This document shows positions 18,649 through 27,358 of a DNA stretch of 64,000 bases, piece after piece. Made by a program: the position numbers and the translations under genes. The notes under the pieces are model-generated. The model worked only from the letters and a program-made list of their open reading frames with translations. It did not search any database and was not told the origin of the DNA. Numbering within the stretch: the first letter of the stretch is position 1; every line of letters begins with the position of its first letter. Origin of the DNA: Halopseudomonas xiamenensis (GTDB lineage: Bacteria; Pseudomonadota; Gammaproteobacteria; Pseudomonadales; Pseudomonadaceae); contig NZ_JACLGO010000018.1 in NCBI RefSeq assembly GCF_014219065.1, positions 1 through 64,000 on the forward strand, written 5' to 3'.

Positions 18649-19182
18649 ATGGAAAGACGCATGGTTGTCGCCCGGGCCGATTGCCCGGCGCGACGGGTTC
18701 CCGATGGTACGCCGCTGACGATTCCGCAAGACACCTTCGTCACCATCACCCAGGCGCTGGGTGGCAACTACACCGTCACCTACAACGGCCAGATGGTGCG
18801 GGTCGACGGTACCGACGCGGAGAAACTGGGCCTCGAGCCGGAGCTGCTGTCGTTCCCCGAGCCGGTAGACGAGCTGATCCGGGAGGAGGACGTCTGGACC
18901 GCGCTCAAGACCGTCTACGACCCGGAGATCCCGGTCGACCTGGTCAATCTCGGGCTGATCTACTCAGTCGCCATCGACCAGCAGCGCAAGCATGTGGATA
19001 TCAGCATGACGCTGACCGCCCCCGGCTGCGGCATGGGTCCGGTGCTGGTCGGTGACGTCGAGTACCGGGTGCGCCTGGTGCCGAACGTCGGTAGCGTGCA
19101 CGTGGAACTGGTATTCGATCCGCCGTGGAGCCGGGAGATGATGAGCGAAGAAGCCCAACTCGAAACAGGCATGTTTTTCTAG
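18649..19182 (+). CDS. sufT: Fe-S assembly factor SufT (DUF59/MIP18 family)
   Basis: Protein of 177 residues. An N-terminal part of about 75 residues precedes a MIP18/DUF59 domain (VWTALKTVYDPEIPVDLVNLGLIYSV, LTAPGCGMGP). Domain members work as accessory Fe-S maturation factors under high cluster demand; the cysteine in APGCGMG is the conserved one. It starts one base after the sufA stop and precedes sufE by 9 bases. The gene name follows the family in suf operons; a direct assay exists only in other species. Confidence 0.9.
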   Translation: MERRMVVARADCPARRVPDGTPLTIPQDTFVTITQALGGNYTVTYNGQMVRVDGTDAEKLGLEPELLSFPEPVDELIREEDVWTALKTVYDPEIPVDLVNLGLIYSVAIDQQRKHVDISMTLTAPGCGMGPVLVGDVEYRVRLVPNVGSVHVELVFDPPWSREMMSEEAQLETGMFF

Positions 19183-19191
19183 GAATTCTGC

Positions 19192-19611
19192 ATGAGCCAA
19201 TTCGGCACCGATATCACCACTGACGATATTCTCGAGAGCCTGTCGTTCTTCGACAGCTGGGAAGATCGCTACAAGTACATCATCGACCTGGGTCGTGAAC
19301 TGCCACCCATGGACGAGCAGCATCGTACCGAGCAGAACTTCGTCCGCGGCTGCCAGAGCCAGGTCTGGCTGACCAGCCGCGAAGAGGGCGGCAAGCTGTA
19401 CTTCGATGCCGACAGCGACGCCTTCATCGTCAAGGGGCTGCTGGCGGTGGTGCTGGCCGCCTATAACGGCAAGTCGCCCGAAGCGATCCTGGCCTTCGAT
19501 ATCGAGGATTATTTCTCGCGGTTGAATCTGCTGAAGCACTTGAGCGTAACGCGGGGCAATGGCCTGCGTGCTATGGTCAAACGTATCAAGGATACCGCCG
19601 AAGCCAGGTAA
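19192..19611 (+). CDS. sufE: Sulfur acceptor SufE
   Basis: Protein of 139 residues that accepts the persulfide from SufS and passes it to SufB, stimulating the desulfurase. The acceptor is Cys54 in NFVRGCQSQVWL, the family signature. It is the last gene of the iscR-suf operon. No iscU- or hscBA-like genes are in the operon, so this is a pure SUF system with IscR control. Confidence 0.94.
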   Translation: MSQFGTDITTDDILESLSFFDSWEDRYKYIIDLGRELPPMDEQHRTEQNFVRGCQSQVWLTSREEGGKLYFDADSDAFIVKGLLAVVLAAYNGKSPEAILAFDIEDYFSRLNLLKHLSVTRGNGLRAMVKRIKDTAEAR

Positions 19612-19699
19612 GTTTCAGACGAACGATAGCCCGTTGCCATTGTTCTCCGTCCGGGATTCGCGGTAGTTTAGCCGCCGAAAAACAAAAGGGACGGTATTC

Positions 19700-20731
19700 A
19701 TGCGCGAGATCTGGACCCGGTTGCGAAATGACGCCCACCTGGCGATCATTTCCACCGCCGGTATGCTTGGCCTGATAAGTATTACGCCCTTCGCATTCTA
19801 TCGGCTGCTGCAGCGGGACTGGTTGGTTGTGGCGGTGGACTCGCTGCTGCTGGCGATAACCTCCTTCGCCTTGTTCATTTCCTGGCGTTACGGCCGTTCG
19901 CAGCAGGCTGGCCAGATTCTGGCGGTACTCTACGGCATGGCGGCAGTGGTCATTGCCATTCGCCTGCCGGGCAGTGGCCTGTTCTGGTTCTACTGCGTCA
20001 TCCTGTTCAGCTATTTCGTGACTTCGCCAGTGCGCAGCACACTGGTCATCTTCGCCTCCCTGGCAACCCTTTGCGGCTATGCCAGCCTGAACCCGGGTGA
20101 GGTATTCACCGATCTGCAGCAAATGATCATCTTCGCCACCACCTACGCGGTATCAGCCCTGTTCGCCTTCATGTTCGCCTGGCGCACGGCGCAACAACGG
20201 CGGTTGCTGCAGGACCTGGCCAGCAGGGACCCACTCACCGGCGTCGGCAACCGCCGGACGCTGACCAGCGAAATGGACATTGCCCTGGCCAACTACAAAC
20301 GCCACGGCACCGCCTGCGGCCTGTTGCTGCTGGATCTGGATCACTTCAAACGGATCAACGACCGGGACGGGCATGCTGAAGGTGACCGGGTGCTGGTCGA
20401 GTTCGCCTTGCTCACGCGCAATACCAGTCGCCGCACGGATCGCCTGTTCCGCCTGGGCGGAGAAGAGTTCGTCCTCCTGCTACCCAATATCGACCGGGCG
20501 GGACTGGAAGCCGCGGCGTGTAATATCGTCAAGACGGTTGCCGCCCATTTGCGCAGCACCGGCGGGCCGGTGACCGTCTCCATCGGCGGCGCGCTGCTGG
20601 AAAGCGGGGACGACAGTATCCGCTGGCTGCACAAGGCGGATATCTGCCTGTATCAGGCAAAAAACCAGGGGCGCAATCGTAGCGTCATCCATTCCAGTGA
20701 ACAGTTTCTGGCAGAACAGACGATTCCCTGA
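19700..20731 (+). CDS. Membrane-bound diguanylate cyclase
   Basis: GGDEF protein of 343 residues. About six hydrophobic segments fill residues 12-160, with a seventh possible, forming an undefined membrane sensor. A catalytic GGDEF domain follows from about residue 172 (DPLTGVGNRR). The active site is GGEEF (253-257), a functional variant, and an allosteric I-site RxxD (Arg244-Asp247) sits five residues before it, so synthesis of c-di-GMP with product inhibition is expected. It lies 88 bases after sufE and may be separately expressed; no terminator was seen between them. Confidence 0.9.
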   Translation: MREIWTRLRNDAHLAIISTAGMLGLISITPFAFYRLLQRDWLVVAVDSLLLAITSFALFISWRYGRSQQAGQILAVLYGMAAVVIAIRLPGSGLFWFYCVILFSYFVTSPVRSTLVIFASLATLCGYASLNPGEVFTDLQQMIIFATTYAVSALFAFMFAWRTAQQRRLLQDLASRDPLTGVGNRRTLTSEMDIALANYKRHGTACGLLLLDLDHFKRINDRDGHAEGDRVLVEFALLTRNTSRRTDRLFRLGGEEFVLLLPNIDRAGLEAAACNIVKTVAAHLRSTGGPVTVSIGGALLESGDDSIRWLHKADICLYQAKNQGRNRSVIHSSEQFLAEQTIP

Positions 20732-20808
20732 CGGTTTTGTGCACAGGCGTCAATAAATACCGCTCCCTGTGGTATCATTTTGCCGTCACCTCAGGGAGCT
20801 TTTCTTTC

Positions 20809-21936
20809 GTGCGACTTCTCAGCCCGAATGTGCAACGGATTTGCCTGTCATTCTGCATCATGGCCGCTGCTGGTATGGCGCTGTTGCCGGCCTCGGCGCT
20901 GGCTCTGAGCATGGTGTTCATCAATCCCGGCAAAAGTACCGAACCGTTCTGGGTGATGGCCATCCGCAACATGCAGGCGACTGCCGATAGCCTGGGTATC
21001 GAGCTGGAAGTACTCAGCGCCGAGCGCGATTACCTGGCGCAGATCCGCCTGACCCGTGAAGTGGCCGAGCGGCCGCAGGCGCAGCGGCCCGACTATCTGA
21101 TCGTGGTGGCCGAGAAAGGCACGCTGTTGACGCAACTGCAACTGGCCGACCAGGCCGGTATCGCCACCTTCCTGGCCTTCAATACCGTAGCCGATAGCGA
21201 CCGCTCCCGCGTCGGCCATCCCCGCGAGCGCTTTCCACTCTGGCTGGGCAGCCTGGCCCCGCTGGCGGAGGAGGGTGGCTATCTCTCGGCCAAAGCGCTG
21301 ATCGAGCATGCCCTGCGACAACTGCCTGCCGGTGCCACACCGGAGCTGATCGCGCTGGCCGGGGATCGTTCCACTGATACCTCGCTCAAGCGCAACCAGG
21401 GGCTGCATCGGGCACTGGCCGAGTTTCCCCAGGTCCGTTTTCGGCAGCTGGTGTATGCCGACTGGTCATACGACAAGGCTGTAGAGCAGGCAGGGTATCT
21501 GTTTCGTCGCTACCCCCAGGCACAACTGGTATGGAGCGGCAGCGACCTGCTGGCCTTCGGCGCCATGCAGGCGCTGCATGACAGCAGCGCGGACCGGCAG
21601 GTGTTCTTCTCGGGTATCAACGCCACCTCGCAGGCGCTGGAGGCCCTGCTCGACGGCAGGCTGAGCGCCCTGTCCGGTGGGCATCACATGGCCGGCGCCT
21701 GGGCCTTGATCATGCTGTATGACCACTACCACGGCCTGGACTTCATCGAGACGACGGGTACCACGGCGCAGGAGTACAGCATGTTCGCCCTGCTGGATCG
21801 GCATCGTGCCGAGCAACTGCTGGAACGGCACGCGAAGATGCCGACCATCGACTTCTGCTCGCACAGCCGCGCCTGCAACCCGGCGCGCAGCCAATACGAC
21901 TTTTCCTTTGCCAGCTGGCTGGAGACCGGGCAATGA
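20809..21936 (+). CDS. Periplasmic ligand-binding protein paired with a diguanylate cyclase
   Basis: Protein of 375 residues with a type I periplasmic-binding fold (MVFINPGKSTEPFWVMAIRN at the start, like ribose- or LuxP-type sugar binders). A signal peptide (residues about 1-33, LLPASALA cleavage) is predicted from the GTG at 20809, which has GGAG about eleven bases upstream; another in-frame start lies at 20737. No permease or ATPase genes adjoin. Instead the stop overlaps the start of the next GGDEF gene by 4 bases (ATGA). I infer a sensory role: it binds a small ligand and presents it to the cyclase, as NspS does to MbaA in Vibrio. The ligand is unknown. Confidence 0.82.
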   Translation: MRLLSPNVQRICLSFCIMAAAGMALLPASALALSMVFINPGKSTEPFWVMAIRNMQATADSLGIELEVLSAERDYLAQIRLTREVAERPQAQRPDYLIVVAEKGTLLTQLQLADQAGIATFLAFNTVADSDRSRVGHPRERFPLWLGSLAPLAEEGGYLSAKALIEHALRQLPAGATPELIALAGDRSTDTSLKRNQGLHRALAEFPQVRFRQLVYADWSYDKAVEQAGYLFRRYPQAQLVWSGSDLLAFGAMQALHDSSADRQVFFSGINATSQALEALLDGRLSALSGGHHMAGAWALIMLYDHYHGLDFIETTGTTAQEYSMFALLDRHRAEQLLERHAKMPTIDFCSHSRACNPARSQYDFSFASWLETGQ

Positions 21937-23687
21937 GTGGACACGTCAGATTCCGCTCGTTCCGCCAGCGGCTGTTGGTACGCCTCACGCTGTTGGCGTT
22001 GATCGCCATGCTGCTGGCCTCGGCCGCCCAGGTTTTCCTGATCGCCAGGGAACAGCGACAACAGCAGGAACAGCTGCTGCATGAGCTGACCTCGACCCAG
22101 GTACCCCTGTTGCAGATGGCACTGTGGGATATCGAGATAGGCACACTGCAAAGCCATCTGCAGCGCATCAGCGGCCTGTCGGCCGTGGCCGGGGTGCGCC
22201 TGCACTCGGAGACCGGGCTGGACATGGTCGCTGGCGAGTTGCCCGACAAGCGCGAGGCGGACTCGACGCTGATGATTCCCGCACCTCCCGGGTATGCCCA
22301 GCAGTTGGGCGAGCTGCAGATATTCTTCCAGCATCAGCACCTGGCCCAGCGCATCCTCGGCGCCATCCTGCAGCGTATTCTCGAACTTTCGCTGTATACC
22401 CTGCTGATATTCGTCATCCTGTTTCGAACACTGCACCGGGAAGTGGGCAAACCGCTGCAATTGATCGCGGACTATGCCAGCCGTCTCAAGCCCGAGAAGC
22501 ATGCAGCTCCGCTGGCCTTGTCACGTGCCGCACGCAACTGGCATGACGAGATCGACCTGGTATGCCGCGGCTTCGATACCCTGCATGCAGGTATACGCCA
22601 TTACGCCGAGCAGCATGAGCTGGCCATCGAGCAACTGGCCAGTGAGCGCGACAGCCTGGACCACCGGGTCGAGGAGCGCACCTCGGAACTCGCTTACCTG
22701 AACGGCTATCTGAAGCTGATTTCCGGCTCCAGTCTCAAGCTGATGCACCTGCACCATACACAATATCCGCAGGCCATGAAGCAGACCCTCAAGCTGCTGG
22801 GCTACTATCTGCAGCAGGATGCCAGCGCGCTGCTGGACAACCACAGGTTGCGGGTACACTGGATGAAGCAGGACGATCCCCAGTGGCTCGAACGCCTTGA
22901 GCAGCGCTCGGCGGTAGAGCATGAGCCGGGTTGGTCCATCGAGCGGTTGGATGAACGGAGTCTGTTGATCCACTTCAGCAACCCGCAGCACAGCTTCGGC
23001 TATGCCGTACGCGGATGCACTTCACAGGCCGTTGCCAGCGATCGCGAGGAGTTACTGCAAGGAGCCGGGCAGTGGCTGTTCAGCCTGCTGCAGCACTGGG
23101 ACCATGTCATCGGCCTGGAACAGGCCCGCCAGGAATTGCTGGAAATGTCCCGCACCGATCCGCTTACCGGCTTGGCCAACCGGCGTCACTTCGAGCAGCA
23201 CCAGACCGATGAGTTGCGCCGTGCCCAGCGCATGGGCTACCCGGTCAGTCTGCTGATGCTGGATGTGGATTTCTTCAAGGCGTTCAATGACCTCTACGGG
23301 CATACTGAAGGGGATGCCTGCCTGGCGAAACTGGCCGGGTTACTGGATTCGCGCTTCAAGCGCACCGGTGAGATGGCGGCGCGGCTTGGAGGGGAGGAGT
23401 TTGCCGTATTGCTGCCGGGCATAGGCCTGGAAGCCGCACGGCAGGCAGCCGAGTCGCTGGGCATGGCGATATACGACCTGCATGTACCCCACGGCGGATC
23501 GATCTGGGGCAGGGCGACGGTGAGTATCGGCTGTGCGAGCTGGGCCGGGCAGCCAGTGGCGACTACCGAGGAAATCATCGACGGTCTGATGCGCGACGCC
23601 GATGCGGCGCTCTACAGGGCCAAGGACGCGGGCAGGAATCAGGTTGTCGCTGCCCGCGAGGCGGCAGAATTCAGCGACGCGCAATGA
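21933..23687 (+). CDS. Transmembrane sensor diguanylate cyclase
   Basis: GGDEF protein of 584 residues. It has two membrane segments (about 12-34 and 148-166) flanking a periplasmic domain of about 110 residues, then a HAMP-like linker and coiled coil (HELAIEQLASERDSLDHRVEERTSE). An unassigned middle domain precedes the GGDEF domain from about residue 410 (DPLTGLANRR). The active site is GGEEF at 486-490. The I-site position reads RTGE, not RxxD, so product inhibition may be weak. Translational overlap with the binding-protein gene suggests the periplasmic domain reads that protein's ligand state. Confidence 0.9.
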   Translation: MSGHVRFRSFRQRLLVRLTLLALIAMLLASAAQVFLIAREQRQQQEQLLHELTSTQVPLLQMALWDIEIGTLQSHLQRISGLSAVAGVRLHSETGLDMVAGELPDKREADSTLMIPAPPGYAQQLGELQIFFQHQHLAQRILGAILQRILELSLYTLLIFVILFRTLHREVGKPLQLIADYASRLKPEKHAAPLALSRAARNWHDEIDLVCRGFDTLHAGIRHYAEQHELAIEQLASERDSLDHRVEERTSELAYLNGYLKLISGSSLKLMHLHHTQYPQAMKQTLKLLGYYLQQDASALLDNHRLRVHWMKQDDPQWLERLEQRSAVEHEPGWSIERLDERSLLIHFSNPQHSFGYAVRGCTSQAVASDREELLQGAGQWLFSLLQHWDHVIGLEQARQELLEMSRTDPLTGLANRRHFEQHQTDELRRAQRMGYPVSLLMLDVDFFKAFNDLYGHTEGDACLAKLAGLLDSRFKRTGEMAARLGGEEFAVLLPGIGLEAARQAAESLGMAIYDLHVPHGGSIWGRATVSIGCASWAGQPVATTEEIIDGLMRDADAALYRAKDAGRNQVVAAREAAEFSDAQ

Positions 23688-23829
23688 TCCATACAGCGTG
23701 GATGATGCCCGGTATGTAGCCGAACAGCGTCAGCAGGATATTCAGCCAGAAGGCGCCACCCAGGCCGACCTGGAGAAATACACCGAGAGGTGGCAAGAGA
23801 ATGGCAGCGATAAGGCGAATGATGTCCAT
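23671..23829 (-). CDS. Pmp3/YqaE-family small membrane protein
   Basis: Short gene of 52 codons reading MDIIRLIAAILLPPLGVFL, then QVGLGGAFWLNILLTLFGY and IPGIIHAVWIIARR. This is the Pmp3 (UPF0057, YqaE) family: two transmembrane helices joined by a short loop with the conserved FWLN and PGIIHA. Members affect membrane potential and salt or stress tolerance. It converges with the diguanylate cyclase gene and overlaps its last 17 bases, so it is easily missed. Identification is by the complete family pattern across the whole protein. Confidence 0.92.
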   Translation of the reverse strand: MDIIRLIAAILLPPLGVFLQVGLGGAFWLNILLTLFGYIPGIIHAVWIIARR

Positions 23830-23934
23830 ATATGCACTCCTGATTCATTGAAAGCATCGGCCCCTGACAGCGCGGGCAGCATCTGTTCTGACCGCTGCGC
23901 TAACAGCATGGTTCCGCGGAGGCGCTTTACACCG

Positions 23935-25284
23935 TCAATACAGATCCCGCCGGTAACGATTCTGCTGTTGCAGCCCTTGCCATTGCTCGGCCGACAGCAG
24001 CTGTTGCAGTGCAGCATGGACGGCATTGCCCATGCCGGCCAGGCTGCCGCAGACATGGATGCAGGCGCCGTGGTCGACCCACTGGCGCAGTTGATCGGCC
24101 CTGGCGGTCAGGCGATGCTGGACATATTCGGCGTGCTCCTCGGCCCGGGAGAAACAGCGGTCCAGCGTCAGCATCCCCTGCGCTGCCCAGGTCTCCAGCT
24201 CTTCAGCCAGCCAGCGATCATGCTGCTGGCAGCGTTCGCCGAAGATCAGCCAGTTGTCCCCGCGCCCCTGGCGCTGGCGCTGCTTGATCAGACCGCGCAG
24301 GCCGGCCAGGCCAGTGCCGGCACCGATGAAGATGGTCGGAGCATCCTGCTCGGACAGATGAAACTGCGGATTGGGACGCAGCACGACCTCCACCCTGACA
24401 CCTGGCTCCGCGTGCTGGCAGAGCCAGCCGGAACCCTGCCCGAGCTGACCATCGTCGCCGATAACCTGGCGCACGATCAGTTCCAGCGCGCCATCCTCGG
24501 GCAGGCTGGCAATGGAGTAGGTGCGTCGTAACGCCCCGATATGTACCTGGGCCAGGTCGCCGGCCTGCCATTGCGGCATGTCGGCGACCGGTACCAGGCG
24601 TATCAGCCAGGCTGGGGCACCAGGGCTATCGGGGTTGAGCTGCCGCCGCTCGGCCAGCAGCCAGTGCTCGACGGTGTCGGTCGGGTTATCGTCCATCTCG
24701 GGCAGGCCGAACAGGCTGTCGACGCGAGCGCGCCATTGCTGCAGGACTTCCGGCTCAAGCTGGTCCACCTCGGTACAGGGTATCGCCGGCTGCGCGCCGG
24801 CTGCTCCCAGCCACTGGTCAAGACGCCGGCCGAAGCCGCAGTAGTCACTGTAGTGGCTGTCACCCAACGCCAACACACTGTACTGCAGGTCCTGCAACGC
24901 TGGGCGCTGATGCCGAGCCCTGCGCCAGAACAGCGCCGCATTGTCCGGCGCTTCGCCTTCCCCGTAGGTACTGACGACAAACAACGCACGGGTATGACGC
25001 CCGAGGTCGTCCAGCGACAGGTCATTGAGCGGCAGCAGCGCCGGCGCCTGGCCATCGTGCCGAGCACTCAGGGCGAGTTGCTCGGCGATCTGCCGGGCAG
25101 CGCCGGACTGGCTGGCGTAGGCGATCAGCCAGTCCGCCGCCGCAGAGCTGCCCCGGTGCTGGCGACGCCAGGCCGGGGCCAGGCAGTACCAGCACAGCAG
25201 CAGCCAGCCGCCAGTGGCCAACGTCGCATACAACCCACGGGCAGTCAGCGGATCGTTCAACCACGACAGCTCCAGCAGGCTCAT
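23935..25284 (-). CDS. Flavodoxin/ferredoxin-reductase fusion (iron-uptake reductase type)
   Basis: Protein of 449 residues. An N-terminal membrane segment (residues about 17-38) precedes a flavodoxin domain (YASQSGAARQIAEQLA, FVVSTYGEGEAPDNA, ALGDSHYSDYCGFG) and a sulfite reductase-type FAD/NADPH module (RTYSIASLPEDG, IFIGAGTGLAGLRGLI, HVCGSLAGMGNAV). It should bind FMN and FAD and carry electrons from NADPH to the membrane. It is last in the Fur-controlled unit with PepSY, DUF2271, DUF4198 and a TonB receptor, which suggests that it powers reductive release of iron from a ferric complex. The redox partner is inferred. Confidence 0.88.
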   Translation of the reverse strand: MSLLELSWLNDPLTARGLYATLATGGWLLLCWYCLAPAWRRQHRGSSAAADWLIAYASQSGAARQIAEQLALSARHDGQAPALLPLNDLSLDDLGRHTRALFVVSTYGEGEAPDNAALFWRRARHQRPALQDLQYSVLALGDSHYSDYCGFGRRLDQWLGAAGAQPAIPCTEVDQLEPEVLQQWRARVDSLFGLPEMDDNPTDTVEHWLLAERRQLNPDSPGAPAWLIRLVPVADMPQWQAGDLAQVHIGALRRTYSIASLPEDGALELIVRQVIGDDGQLGQGSGWLCQHAEPGVRVEVVLRPNPQFHLSEQDAPTIFIGAGTGLAGLRGLIKQRQRQGRGDNWLIFGERCQQHDRWLAEELETWAAQGMLTLDRCFSRAEEHAEYVQHRLTARADQLRQWVDHGACIHVCGSLAGMGNAVHAALQQLLSAEQWQGLQQQNRYRRDLY

Positions 25285-26159
25285 CAGGGAGCCATGACTT
25301 CAAGCGTGGCGGTATAGGTGGCGCGGCGCTGGTTCAGCGGAGCCTCGAGGCCATCCTCCTGTACCACCTTGGCTTCCAGCCACCAGAAGCCGGACTGCGG
25401 CCAGGTGATGGCAACCTTGCCAGCAGCATCGCTGGTCACGCTGATATCGTTCAGCTCATCGCGATGACGGATGCCACCGGGGATGACATTGACCTCGACG
25501 CCAGCAGCCGGTTTGCCATCGAGCAGGAAAATGAACTCGGCGGTTTCCTCGGCGAACAGGTCGTTCGGGTGCGTGACCGGCTGCAGTTCAAGACCGCGCC
25601 CGGTGGGCTTGAACACCCCGTCGGTGGGATTGCCGGAAGTGATGAACACCTCCATGCGCGACTCCATCTGGCTGATCTGCACATCCTCGGCAGTGGCCGG
25701 GATAGCCTGCGCTGCGTCGGCCAGCTCACCCATCCAGCGTTGGTCCTCGCCGTTTTCCTTGTAGCGGGCGAAGTAACGTGGTGCCCCGGCGATCGCCAGC
25801 TTGTAGGTACCTTTCTGGCTGAGTTCCACATCGAAGACGCTGCGGTACTTGCCCACATGGCCATTCTGCGCAGCCACTTCGCTGCCATCCGGTGCACTGA
25901 TCAACAGGCGATTGGCCGGGCGCGGCCGGGCTGGTGCAGCACTGGCGCGCTCCGGCGGCTGGCCAATACCTTCGAGTACCAATGGGTGGTGCTCGAAATA
26001 GAACAGGTCGTTGGATATGGCGGCGTCCACGCTGACCCAGGCGCTGTCGCCGGAGACGATGGTGGTCGAGGGCAGCATCCAGGCCCGGTGTGCCTGAGCG
26101 GAGAGGGGCAGGGTGACGGCGACGGCCAGCGCCGTCCAGCAGGTGAGTCGTTTGAGCAT
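25284..26159 (-). CDS. Periplasmic DUF4198-family protein
   Basis: Secreted protein of 291 residues. A signal peptide (about 1-23, ending SAQA) is followed directly by HRAWMLPSTTIVSGD, the DUF4198 opening in which the histidine right after the cleavage site is conserved (a possible metal ligand). A C-terminal Ig-like region (residues about 195-290) follows. DUF4198 proteins are linked with nickel, cobalt or iron uptake loci. Its last base overlaps the first base of the flavoprotein gene (25284). Confidence 0.85.
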   Translation of the reverse strand: MLKRLTCWTALAVAVTLPLSAQAHRAWMLPSTTIVSGDSAWVSVDAAISNDLFYFEHHPLVLEGIGQPPERASAAPARPRPANRLLISAPDGSEVAAQNGHVGKYRSVFDVELSQKGTYKLAIAGAPRYFARYKENGEDQRWMGELADAAQAIPATAEDVQISQMESRMEVFITSGNPTDGVFKPTGRGLELQPVTHPNDLFAEETAEFIFLLDGKPAAGVEVNVIPGGIRHRDELNDISVTSDAAGKVAITWPQSGFWWLEAKVVQEDGLEAPLNQRRATYTATLEVMAP

Positions 26160-26190
26160 GGTATTGTTCTCCAGGGTTGCAATGGATGAT

Positions 26191-26697
26191 TCAGGGTTGA
26201 ATGTTCAGTTGGATCTTGCCCAGTTCGCTGGTGCCGGCAGCCTGATGGCTGACCTGCTCGGTCACCGGCCAGCTGAAGGGGAGGCGGACCAGTTCGCGAC
26301 CGCCCACTTCCCGGGCAGCCTCGACCAGCAGTTGGTAGTCACCCGGCACGAGTGCTGCCAGCGCCGGGTGGTCATCGGCAAAGCGCAGGCTATGCTGGCC
26401 GACCGGGCGGGTAGCGGCGGACAAGCCGTCGATCGGCAGTTCCAGGGCACGCCCACTGCGGCGCCACCACTGGCGCATGTCCTTCAGCCATTTCTCGCCC
26501 TCACGGTCGCGCAGTTTGAGGTCGTACCAGACCGACAGGTCGGCGACGTGGCCGTTGGCGTTCTCGATCCAGATCGCCACGTAGGGACGGTGATACTCCG
26601 CCACAGCCAGGCGCGGAACCTCGACGGAGACTTCCATCTCGGCGGCGCTGACGGTGGTGATCGCTGTCGCCAGCGACAATAACAACCATTTGTGCAT
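26191..26697 (-). CDS. Periplasmic DUF2271-family protein
   Basis: Secreted protein of 168 residues with a signal peptide (about 1-19, TVSAA). The DUF2271 core reads YHRPYVAIWIENANGHVADLSVWYDL, then EKWLKDMRQWWRR and DGLSAATRPVGQHSLRF. The start at 26697 is set by the signal peptide and by AGGAGAAAGGCCC just upstream; a longer in-frame opening to 27030 has none of this. DUF2271 is commonly found beside PepSY and DUF4198 genes in iron loci. Its function is unknown. Confidence 0.87.
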   Translation of the reverse strand: MHKWLLLSLATAITTVSAAEMEVSVEVPRLAVAEYHRPYVAIWIENANGHVADLSVWYDLKLRDREGEKWLKDMRQWWRRSGRALELPIDGLSAATRPVGQHSLRFADDHPALAALVPGDYQLLVEAAREVGGRELVRLPFSWPVTEQVSHQAAGTSELGKIQLNIQP

Positions 26698-26708
26698 GGG
26701 CCTTTCTC

Positions 26709-27305
26709 CTAATGAATCAGCAACAGGGCAATGAGCAGGGGGATCAGCAGGCCGAGCCCGGTCACCGGCCAGGTGGCCGGTCGGGAGCGGGCCTGGCGCA
26801 TGAGCAGTAGCAGGCCGGTCAGCGCGAACACTACGCAAACCGCGGCGAATACGTCGATGAACCAACTCCAGGCGGTACCGCTGTGGCGGCCTTTGTGCAG
26901 GTCGTTGGCATAGGCGATCCAGCCCCGGTCGGTGGTTTCGAAGAACAGCTCTCCGGACTCCAGGTCCAGCGTCAGCCAGGCGTCGCCGCCGGGCCTGGGC
27001 ATGCCGACATACAGCTCCGAGTCGGACCATTCCGCGGCCTGCGTTGCGAAGCGCACGCCCAGGCTGTCCTGCAGCCAGTGGTGCAGCGGGTCAGCGAGCA
27101 CCTGCTGTTCGACAGCCGCCGGCAAGGTTTCCAGCAGTTCCTCCGGCAACTGCAGCTCGACGCTGCGCACCTGCGGTCTGGCCTCGATATCGCCGGCGTG
27201 ATTGAGCGTGATGCCGGTCACCGCGAACAACAGCATGCCCGCCAGACAGAGTGCCGAGCTGATCCAGTGCCATTGTCGCAGGGTGCCGATCGCCAGGTGT
27301 TTCAT
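26709..27305 (-). CDS. PepSY-associated transmembrane protein
   Basis: Protein of 198 residues: helix 1 (about 15-35, RQWHWISSALCLAGMLLFAVTGITLNH), a periplasmic PepSY-like domain, then two helices (about 143-165 and 178-197) with the conserved NDLHKGRHSGTAWSWFIDVF before helix 2. The histidines near both helix ends (WHW, LNH, LHKGRH) are typical of haem-binding PepSY_TM ferric reductases. I infer that it passes electrons from the flavoprotein to periplasmic ferric siderophores. It follows the TonB receptor after 53 bases. Confidence 0.87.
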   Translation of the reverse strand: MKHLAIGTLRQWHWISSALCLAGMLLFAVTGITLNHAGDIEARPQVRSVELQLPEELLETLPAAVEQQVLADPLHHWLQDSLGVRFATQAAEWSDSELYVGMPRPGGDAWLTLDLESGELFFETTDRGWIAYANDLHKGRHSGTAWSWFIDVFAAVCVVFALTGLLLLMRQARSRPATWPVTGLGLLIPLLIALLLIH

Positions 27306-27358
27306 TGCCTACTCTTGTGGGTCAGGCGGCCCGGGTAGTCCCGGGCCGGGGTTGAGGG

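Noticed and set aside
20737-20808. Extended N-terminus of the periplasmic binding protein
   Set aside because: The added residues would bury the signal peptide; GTG at 20809 with GGAG upstream gives a normal one.
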